This document shows, in pieces, positions 57,871-64,000 of a stretch of DNA of 64,000 nucleotides. Within the stretch, counting starts at the first letter, position 1, and each line of letters starts with the position of its first letter. A program made the translations under genes and the position numbers. Source of the stretch: Chloroflexi bacterium UBA6077 (GTDB lineage: Bacteria > Chloroflexota > UBA6077); the NCBI GenBank assembly GCA_002436065.1, contig DIXP01000005.1, positions 1 to 64,000 of the forward strand, read 5' to 3'. A model generated the notes under the pieces. It did no database searches, was not told the origin of the DNA, and saw only the letters and a list, made by a program, of their open reading frames with translations.

Positions 57871-58297
57871 TGCGTCTCCCGTTCTTGGTTCTCTGCGCCC
57901 CCGTGTCCCCGCGTCTCCGCGTCCGGGCCATATGATCCGCTCTCTCGCCTGCTCCTTCAGATACGCCTTCCAGGGGGCCTACTACGTCCTGAAGACCCAG
58001 CGCAACGCCCGCATTCAGATGGGCATTGGGTTGTTGGCGGCAGCGGTGGGATTGTGGGTTGGGCTCACGCCGATGGAGTGGGCGGTCCTGGTGCTGACCG
58101 TGTGCCTGGTGCTGGGCGCGGAGATGGCCAACACGGCGCTGGAGGCGCTGTCCGATGCGACCTGCCCCAACCCTCACCCTCTGGTGAAGGTGGCGAAGGA
58201 CGTTGCCGCGGGGTCCGTGCTGGTTATGGCTGCGGGTTCGGTGGTGGTCGGGCTGCTGATCTTGGGTCCGCCGCTGCTCAGGCTGCTGGCGAGGTAG
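57863..58297 (+). CDS. dgkA: Diacylglycerol/undecaprenol kinase (DgkA family)
   Basis: About 144 residues. After an untypical Ser/Pro/Arg-rich N-terminus, the family starts at SFRYAFQGAYYVLKTQRNAR. The catalytic signature is VLGAEMANTALEALSDATCP with three membrane helices. Gram-positive DgkA phosphorylates undecaprenol for lipid-carrier recycling. It starts inside ybeY (8-base overlap) or possibly at the ATG for MIRSLACSF 23 codons later, which would remove the odd N-terminus. It ends 2 bases before convergent fabH. Confidence 0.93.
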   Translation: MSDASPVLGSLRPRVPASPRPGHMIRSLACSFRYAFQGAYYVLKTQRNARIQMGIGLLAAAVGLWVGLTPMEWAVLVLTVCLVLGAEMANTALEALSDATCPNPHPLVKVAKDVAAGSVLVMAAGSVVVGLLILGPPLLRLLAR

Positions 58298-58299
58298 CC

Positions 58300-59373
58300 C
58301 TACCCCTGCCAGCGCCACAGCACCGAGGCCCAGGTGAGGCCCGCCCCGAAGGCCACCATCGCCACGATCGCTCCGTGTCTGACCCTGCCTTCGTCGATGG
58401 CTTCGCTCAGCGCCACGGGGATGGATGCGGCCGAGGTGTTGGCGTAGCGATCCACGTTGACGTAGACGGCCTCCTTCTTTACGCGGAGGCTCGGCCGGGC
58501 GGCGTCGATTATCCTCATGTTGGCCTGATGCGGTATCAGTAGCTCCACCTCCTCGGGGCTCACCCCCGCCTTGTCCAGTGTCCTGTTGAAGGACTGCGGC
58601 AGGATTCGCGAGGCGAACTTGTATACTTCTCGCCCGTTCATCTTCAGGTAGTGAAGACGCTGCTCCACGGTGATGTGGCTGGCAGGCATTCGAGCGCCCC
58701 CGGCGGGGATTACGAGATGGTCGGCGCCGCGACCGTCGGCGCCCATGTCGAAGGCCAGGAGCCCCCCCTCCCGCTCCGTGGCGCGCAGGACGACGGCGCC
58801 AGCCCCATCGCCAAACAGGACGCAGGTGGCGCGATCCGTCCAATCCATTACCCGAGAGAGGGTCTCGGCACCGATGACGAGGATGTTGCGGTAAGCTCCG
58901 CTGATGATGAACTGGCTCGCTGTAATCAGGGCGCTGACGAAGCCGGAGCAGGCCGCGGTGATGTCGAAGGCAGCACAGTTGCCCGCTCCCAGCGCCTGCT
59001 GCACCAGGGGAGCGGTGGCGGGCAACCCCGGATGGTCCGGAGTCGCGGTGGCCAGGATTATCAGGTCCAGGTCTCTCGCGTCCATGCCTGCCCTGTCCAG
59101 GGCGGCCTGTCCGGCATTGGCGGCCATGGTGGAGGTCGATTCCTCCTGCGCCGCGATCCTCCGCTCGGAGATCCCACTGCGGGTCAGGATCCACTCGTCG
59201 GTGGTGTCCACCATCTTTTCAAGGGCTTGATTGCTGAGGACGTGGAGGGGCAGGTAGTGGCCCCATCCGGCGATCTCCACGAACCTTCTCGCCGGCTCGC
59301 CCCGGCTGCTCTCCGCCGGTTTTCCCGTGGGAATGGTGATTCCGCCTCGGCCGATTTCCAGAAACTTGGTCAC
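58300..59373 (-). CDS. fabH: 3-oxoacyl-ACP synthase III
   Basis: 357 residues. The catalytic triad is present: Cys 142 in DITAACSGF, His in LLIPHQANMRI and Asn in YANTSAASIP. The glycine-rich FGDGAGAVVL is typical. It condenses acetyl-CoA (or branched acyl-CoA) with malonyl-ACP to start fatty acid synthesis. The first 30 residues (ITIPTGKPAESSRGEP) are an extension not seen in most FabH. The start is GTG at 59373 with AAGGGG upstream. It lies downstream of fabF on the same strand (gap 25 bases); acpP and the rest of the fab genes are absent. Confidence 0.95.
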   Translation of the reverse strand: MTKFLEIGRGGITIPTGKPAESSRGEPARRFVEIAGWGHYLPLHVLSNQALEKMVDTTDEWILTRSGISERRIAAQEESTSTMAANAGQAALDRAGMDARDLDLIILATATPDHPGLPATAPLVQQALGAGNCAAFDITAACSGFVSALITASQFIISGAYRNILVIGAETLSRVMDWTDRATCVLFGDGAGAVVLRATEREGGLLAFDMGADGRGADHLVIPAGGARMPASHITVEQRLHYLKMNGREVYKFASRILPQSFNRTLDKAGVSPEEVELLIPHQANMRIIDAARPSLRVKKEAVYVNVDRYANTSAASIPVALSEAIDEGRVRHGAIVAMVAFGAGLTWASVLWRWQG

Positions 59374-59398
59374 GAGAACGCCCCTTAGCTGTTAAGTA

Positions 59399-60640
59399 CT
59401 ACCGGCTGAACTCGGTGAAGACCAGGGAGCAGTTGTGCCCCCCAAAGCCGAGGGAGTTGGAAAGGGCAGCATGCACCTTCATCTCACGGGCTACGTTGGG
59501 CACGTAGTCCAGGTCGCATTCTGGATCCGGCACTTCATAGTTGATCGTCGGTGGGACGATGGAGTGCACGATTGCTTTCACGCAGGCCATCGCCTCGACG
59601 GCGCCGGCGGCCCCCAGCATATGCCCGGTCATGGATTTGGTGGAACTGATAGCCACATCGTAGGCCCGTGAGCCGAACAGGTTCCTGATGGCCATCGTCT
59701 CCAGTCGGTCGTTCAGAGGGGTCGAGGTGCCGTGGGCGTTGATGTAGTCGATGTCCTCGGGTGCGAGCCCGGCTTTCTTGAGGGCGAGGGCCATGGCCCT
59801 CATCGCGCCCTCTCCGCCCTCGGCTGGGGCAGTGATGTGGTAGGCGTCGCCGGTCGCTCCGTAGCCCTTCACCTCGGCGTAGATACGCGCCCCTCTGTTC
59901 AGGGCGTGAGATAGCGACTCCAGGACCAGTATCGCCCCGCCCTCTGCCATGACGAAGCCGTCTCGCTCGGCGTCGAATGGCCGGCTGGCCCGCTGCGGCG
60001 CATCGTTTCTAGTAGAGAGGGCGCGCATGGAGGTGAACCCCGCGAGACCGACGGGCACGATCGGCGCTTCGCTCCCCCCGGCGATCACCGCATCGGCATC
60101 GCCTCGCCGAATGACCTCGAACGCCTCGCCGATAGAGTGGGCGCTGGTGGCGCAGGCCGAAACGACGGAGTAGTTGGGGCCCTTTGCCCCAGCGTAGATC
60201 GCCACCTGGCCGGCCACGATGTCCACGATCATCATCGGCACGAGGAAGGGGCTTACTCGGTCGGGGCCCCGGCTCTCCAGCACCTTGGCCTGCTCCATCA
60301 GCGAGCCGATGCCGCCAATGCCGGAGCCTACCAGCACCCCGATCCGTTCGGCGTTGGAGGCGTCGATCGTAAGCTTCGCATCGGCTAGTGCTTCCTTCGT
60401 CGCGGCGATGGCCATCTGGACGAAGCGATCCATTCGGCGGGCTTCCTTGGCCCCTACGGCCGCCGCCGGATCGAAGCCCTTCACCTCAGCCGCGATTCGG
60501 GAGGGGAAGGCCGAGGCGTCGAATGCCTTTATGCTGTCCATGCCGGATTTCCCGGCGATCAGGTTTGCCCAACTGGTTTCAACATCGTTGCCGACGGGGG
60601 TCACTGCCCCCAGACCGGTTACCACAACGCGCTCGGCCAC
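59399..60640 (-). CDS. fabF: 3-oxoacyl-ACP synthase II
   Basis: 413 residues, standard for KAS II. Cys 163 in SVVSACATSAH, His in NAHGTSTPLND and His in SMTGHMLGAAGAVEA make up the catalytic triad, and the end reads LSNSLGFGGHN. It elongates acyl-ACP chains. The start is GTG at 60640 (GTGGCCGAGCGC) with GAGGTGG upstream. It is the first gene of a fabF-fabH pair. Confidence 0.96.
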   Translation of the reverse strand: MAERVVVTGLGAVTPVGNDVETSWANLIAGKSGMDSIKAFDASAFPSRIAAEVKGFDPAAAVGAKEARRMDRFVQMAIAATKEALADAKLTIDASNAERIGVLVGSGIGGIGSLMEQAKVLESRGPDRVSPFLVPMMIVDIVAGQVAIYAGAKGPNYSVVSACATSAHSIGEAFEVIRRGDADAVIAGGSEAPIVPVGLAGFTSMRALSTRNDAPQRASRPFDAERDGFVMAEGGAILVLESLSHALNRGARIYAEVKGYGATGDAYHITAPAEGGEGAMRAMALALKKAGLAPEDIDYINAHGTSTPLNDRLETMAIRNLFGSRAYDVAISSTKSMTGHMLGAAGAVEAMACVKAIVHSIVPPTINYEVPDPECDLDYVPNVAREMKVHAALSNSLGFGGHNCSLVFTEFSR

Positions 60641-60796
60641 CGTTCGTCCACCTCAGGAAGGAATAAGCAATGAAGAGGGTTGATTACGGATGATTACAGA
60701 ATAGCGGTGGCTGAGTATACCATAGATAGCCAGCCGCGGCACGGCAGTTGATGATGCTGTGCCCTTCGCCGCGCCGCCGGCTCCCTTTCCTGCGTC

Positions 60797-61321
60797 CTAT
60801 TCCAGGTCCTTGATCATGTATATGCAGGTCTCGGTTGTGGGGCGAGCTGTGCCCAGATCATCGATGCGGTAGACGTAGTGAGTATACTCTCCGAAGTCCG
60901 TTTTGCGGTACCCGCTTCGCTCGTAAAGGGTACGGGCGCGAGGGTTGTCGAGAGCCACCCCCAGTCCCACACGGGAGTGTCCCCGCTGCCTTGCCAGATC
61001 CTCCAAAGCCGCAAGCAGTTGAGCCCCAACTCCTTGTGAACGGAACCGGGGCATCACGAAAAGATCCTCGATGTCCGGGCAATCCTTCAACTGAGAGGCC
61101 ATCGGTTCGTCGGGAGCCCCAATCCAACTGATCACACCGTGGCCCACGGGTAGTCCTCCGTACCAGACTACCAGACACTGACCATCGCCGTCCTTTTGGA
61201 ATAGGTAGCGCTGCCTATGCCGATTGGCCGGCCCGGAATGCAGATGCTGTTCGAGGATCGGTATCTCGTCTTCAGCCAGAGGCCGTATCTCAACCCTGGC
61301 CGGTGCCTTGCGAATCGCCAT
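60797..61321 (-). CDS. GNAT-family N-acetyltransferase
   Basis: 174 residues. The acetyl-CoA-binding motif A is FVMPRFRSQGVGAQLLAALE (R/Q-x-x-G-x-G/A) and motif B is NPRARTLYERSGYRKT. The protein begins with VEIRPLAEDEIPILEQHLHS, normal for GNATs. The substrate is unknown. The ATG at 61321 has GGGAGGG upstream. It is downstream of the beta-lactamase-like gene's convergent neighbourhood and independent of fabF. Confidence 0.88.
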   Translation of the reverse strand: MAIRKAPARVEIRPLAEDEIPILEQHLHSGPANRHRQRYLFQKDGDGQCLVVWYGGLPVGHGVISWIGAPDEPMASQLKDCPDIEDLFVMPRFRSQGVGAQLLAALEDLARQRGHSRVGLGVALDNPRARTLYERSGYRKTDFGEYTHYVYRIDDLGTARPTTETCIYMIKDLE

Positions 61322-61435
61322 TGATCCCTCCCGTTTCCGGTCTGCCTCGATGCACCGGCCCCTTGGAGCAAGATCCGTTCTAGGGGTCGGTCAGATAGAT
61401 CAGGTCGACCTATCTGACCGTCGCACCCTCATCTA

Positions 61436-62278
61436 CTACGTGCCGAATGCGTCGTATACCATCCGGCTGATCTCCGCCTCCGCAGCGACTGCCTCGCCGG
61501 GGTCAGCCTGACTCATCACCACTATGATGTAGTCCCCGTTGGGGCCGTAGACGATGCCCCCATCGTTGCGGACGCTGGGGAGTTCCCCCGTCTTGTGGGC
61601 CACCGTCGCCTCAGGTGGCAGCAGGGCCGGGATCCGGTCGTTCTTTGTCTGCGCCATCAGCAGGTCGATCATGTAGTCGCTGGCATCGGCACTGACCAGG
61701 CTCCCGTTGGCCAACTGCGCGAAAAACAGCTCCATGTCGGCGGGGCTACTCCAGAACTGCCCATTGAAATAGGTGTTGGACATCCCCAGTTCCGAGGCGG
61801 CTGCCTCCACGCTACCCCATCCGCCCACCTCTCGCGTCAGGGCGTAGGCGGCGGCATTGTCGCTGTAGGCTATCATCGCGTGGAGGGCGTCCCCTATGGA
61901 GAGCGAGGTGCCCTCCGCCATCCCGTCCCCATCGGTGTTCTCGATGGTGTCTGCTTCCGTAATTGTGATGGTGTCCCCCAGCGACAGTTCGCCGGCTTCC
62001 ACTGCTTCCATCACCCTGTACATCACCAGCACCTTGTACATGCTGGCAGTGAGGAACTCACCATCCGCGTTGATGTATATGCTATCCCCTCCAGACAGGC
62101 TTTCGACGGCGATGCCGTACTCACCGTCCAGACCGGCCAGGTAATCCTCCAGTTCGGCCGACAGTTCGTCGTCCGCGGTATAGCGGGCGACCGGGTTGAA
62201 CTGTTCTGATGCAAGGGCCGCTGGTGCACTCACTGCCAGGCTGAAGGCCAGCAGCCCTGCCAGCATCTTTGCGATCAT
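61436..62278 (-). CDS. Secreted class A beta-lactamase-fold serine hydrolase
   Basis: 280 residues. The signal peptide (AKMLAGLLAFSLAVSAPAAL) is followed by the class A layout: S79-M-Y-K82 (active serine and lysine), S139-D-N141 and K229-T-G231. The omega-loop ExxLN glutamate used for deacylation in true class A enzymes is not visible: the region after SELGMSNTYFNG goes straight to SPADMELFFAQL. A D,D-peptidase or penicillin-binding hydrolase is therefore as likely as a beta-lactamase. GAGGTGGAG precedes the ATG. The frame open to 62641 has no protein-like upstream part. Confidence 0.85.
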   Translation of the reverse strand: MIAKMLAGLLAFSLAVSAPAALASEQFNPVARYTADDELSAELEDYLAGLDGEYGIAVESLSGGDSIYINADGEFLTASMYKVLVMYRVMEAVEAGELSLGDTITITEADTIENTDGDGMAEGTSLSIGDALHAMIAYSDNAAAYALTREVGGWGSVEAAASELGMSNTYFNGQFWSSPADMELFFAQLANGSLVSADASDYMIDLLMAQTKNDRIPALLPPEATVAHKTGELPSVRNDGGIVYGPNGDYIIVVMSQADPGEAVAAEAEISRMVYDAFGT

Positions 62279-62568
62279 CGCGGCTCCACCTCTCAGTTGA
62301 TTTGGGAGTAGCTGCTCCTGCTCCCGCAAACGTCGCAGATCGTCGTCAGTGCGCATAATCGGTACCCAATTACCAGCCTCCATTTCTGAAAGGACTGTCA
62401 GTCCTAGTCCGTACCCAATGGCCCCTCTGTAATCACTGCACCTCTCTTCGCCCCTCATAATCCCTATCAAGTAGTGCATCCAACAGCTCCTCGACAGGAG
62501 CCGCTCAGTGCTATTCCGTCGAGTGGCGGACATACTTGTGCCGTGGGTTTTGACCGTGGGGTGTGACG

Positions 62569-64000
62569 ATGAGAATTGGTAGTAGCTGTCTGGTAGCCCT
62601 GGCTGTGTGCGCCTTCCTATTGCTGCTATCCGGCCCTTCAACAGCTGCGGTGAGCAGCGCCAGCCAGGAGAGCCACATATACATGGGGGCTTGGGTCGGC
62701 GACAGGGTGAACATCCCGGGAGACCTGGAGACCTTCGAGTGGGCCGTGGACAAGAAGATGGCGATCGTCCATCGGTACAGCGGGAACCCTCCCTATATCC
62801 AGGGGGAGCACTTCAATGTGGAGTGGGCCAACTGGGTGCACGCTCGTGGGTCCATACCAATGGTATCCTGGGAGCCCCGCCTCGATGCCGACAACAACCT
62901 GGCCCAGGCAGCCTCCGGGTCGCGGGACGAGTACATTCGGCTATGGGCCAGGGAGCTGCGGGATTGGGGTCACCCCATCTTCTTCCGCATAATGTGGGAG
63001 CAGAACGCCACCTGGTTCCCCTGGTCGGCGATGACCGAGCCGGCCATCACCCACTACAAGACGTTGTGGCGGAGGATCGTGGGGATCTTTCGGGAGGAGG
63101 GGGCGAACAGGGTCACATTCGTGTGGAGTCCCCACGTGAGCGGCTACGGGGCCTCGCCGGTGATGGACACTTACCCAGGGGATGAGTACGTGGACTGGGT
63201 GGCGCTGGATGGCTATCCGTATAGGGGCGGGAGGGGAGGATTCTACGACACTTTCAAGCCCGATTACGACATCCTGGCCTCCCAGGTGGACAAGCCCCTC
63301 ATGATCGCCGAGACGAGTCTGGATGTCTCGAGCGATCTGGACAAGTCCGCCCAGCTCACAGATATCCTCACCAACCAGATACCGAACGAATTCCCCAGGG
63401 TGAAGGCGTTGGTGTGGTTCGATGAGATAGACTGCGAGGGAGTCAACTACAGCATCATGACCGACTGGGGTCCTCTCTCCCAGCAGGCATTCCGCCGGGC
63501 GCTGGGGTCCAGCTACTATCTGGGCAACTCATCTCTCGACCTCGACTCCTCTCCTATCCCGCCGCCGGGAGGGGTTACCCCTCCCTCAGCTTCTGCCACG
63601 CCCACCGCTACGCGGACGCCGACCCATACCATGACACCCGGCGCCGACCCCTTCCCTGGCATCCAGGGGAACCTGGTTTCCAACCCTGGGTTCGAGAGTG
63701 CGGGTTCAGGCAGCCTACCCGAGGGATGGGCCGTCAACGCCCACACGGAGGCGGTCTCTCTGGACTCTGATGTCTTCCACACTGGATCTCTGTCGATGAA
63801 GCATCAATCCTCGAGCGGGCCTTCCTATCTCGCCTACCAGGAAGTTCCGGTCACCGGTGGACAGAGCTACAGCTTCCTTGGGTGGGTGAGGGTTTCCAGC
63901 ATCACCGGCTATCCCAGGTTCTCCCTCCAGTTGCTGCCCATGAACGTCAACGGGGGGGTCATCAAGACGCTGAACCTGGTGACCTTTACCGCCGTCACCA
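62569..64000 (+). CDS. Secreted GH26-like glycosidase with C-terminal binding domain, 3' end outside the window
   Basis: At least 477 residues, incomplete. The signal peptide is LVALAVCAFLLLLSGPSTAA. The TIM-barrel region (about 35-310) resembles GH26 beta-mannanases. FFRIMWEQNATWFPW corresponds to the acid/base motif HEMNGxWyPW (His replaced by Trp, Glu kept), followed by VTFVWSPHVSG; the nucleophile motif is KPLMIAETSL. A Thr/Pro linker (SATPTATRTPTHTMTPG) leads to a jelly-roll domain (NPGFESAGSGSLPEGW ... YQEVPVTGGQSYSF) like the one ending the PQQ-propeller protein at 30830. Probably acts on mannan- or beta-glucan-type polysaccharides outside the cell; the specificity is uncertain. Confidence 0.78.
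   Translation, partial: MRIGSSCLVALAVCAFLLLLSGPSTAAVSSASQESHIYMGAWVGDRVNIPGDLETFEWAVDKKMAIVHRYSGNPPYIQGEHFNVEWANWVHARGSIPMVSWEPRLDADNNLAQAASGSRDEYIRLWARELRDWGHPIFFRIMWEQNATWFPWSAMTEPAITHYKTLWRRIVGIFREEGANRVTFVWSPHVSGYGASPVMDTYPGDEYVDWVALDGYPYRGGRGGFYDTFKPDYDILASQVDKPLMIAETSLDVSSDLDKSAQLTDILTNQIPNEFPRVKALVWFDEIDCEGVNYSIMTDWGPLSQQAFRRALGSSYYLGNSSLDLDSSPIPPPGGVTPPSASATPTATRTPTHTMTPGADPFPGIQGNLVSNPGFESAGSGSLPEGWAVNAHTEAVSLDSDVFHTGSLSMKHQSSSGPSYLAYQEVPVTGGQSYSFLGWVRVSSITGYPRFSLQLLPMNVNGGVIKTLNLVTFTAVT

Noticed and set aside
57509..59194. A 561-residue minus-strand reading frame
   Set aside because: It is an alternative frame across ybeY, dgkA and fabH, all of which have clear family motifs.
62279..62641. 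121-residue extension of the beta-lactamase-like protein
   Set aside because: It would precede the signal peptide, which is impossible for an exported protein.
1..64000. CRISPR arrays, tRNA, rRNA genes and transposase genes
   Set aside because: I looked for regularly spaced repeats, tRNA T-arm GGTTCGAA-type signatures and DDE or recombinase motifs and found none; the regular repeats at 11-15 kb and 43 kb are protein repeats.

Overview
The window is one 64 kb stretch of GC-rich bacterial DNA that most resembles a member of the Chloroflexota, although no ribosomal RNA is present to prove this. The evidence is threefold: secreted proteins with long Thr-Pro linkers; a multi-GAF histidine kinase with stand-alone receivers; and an iorA-iorB-paaK-ACT cluster together with the DUF3090 and SCO1664-type proteins shared with Actinobacteria. 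There is no rRNA, tRNA, CRISPR array or transposase gene that I can see.

Layout. 1-6 kb: an M29-type aminopeptidase (cut by the window edge), a beta-hydroxyacid dehydrogenase, a PMCA/SERCA-like P-type ATPase and a universal stress protein. 6-30 kb: a large surface-polysaccharide region. It holds a membrane protein with a degenerate GGDEF domain, a BcsB-like exported subunit, four paralogous multi-TM glycosyltransferases, two secreted proteins built of repeated NBR1-like Ig domains (six and three copies), a flippase-like membrane protein, and a 1333-residue fusion of six MshEN (c-di-GMP-binding type) modules to a processive-type GT2 synthase. Upstream of the synthase are a small membrane protein, a receiver-like protein and a coiled-coil protein that share a C-terminal domain. 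Together these look like a c-di-GMP-controlled exopolysaccharide machine.

30-35 kb: an ACT protein, a PQQ-propeller surface protein, a BON protein, DUF3090 and several palindromic non-coding elements, one with perfect terminal inverted repeats and a 10-bp target duplication (a MITE). 35-39 kb: indolepyruvate:ferredoxin oxidoreductase, phenylacetate-CoA ligase and a double-ACT protein in one operon with a clear promoter and terminator. 39-45 kb: an accessory patch of Gly/Pro-rich secreted proteins, a SCO1664-type kinase-like protein and two decayed genes (an Nramp-like transporter and an M15 peptidase). 45-49 kb: a class III aminotransferase, PspC, the rpsP-khpA-rimM-recO housekeeping run and a dTDP-rhamnose epimerase-like SDR. 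50-58 kb: a four-GAF hybrid sensor kinase with two single-domain receivers, then yqeY, pgpH, ybeY and dgkA. 58-61 kb: fabF-fabH and a GNAT enzyme. 61-64 kb: a secreted class A beta-lactamase-fold protein and a GH26-like glycosidase running off the end.

Two themes recur. Surface and cell-envelope functions dominate the accessory parts, and two genes (a polyprenyl-phosphate mannosyltransferase at 21 kb and an Nramp transporter at 40 kb) have lost their middles by internal deletion. Start codons were chosen mainly by Shine-Dalgarno placement. Domain calls rest on motifs read by eye, not on database searches.
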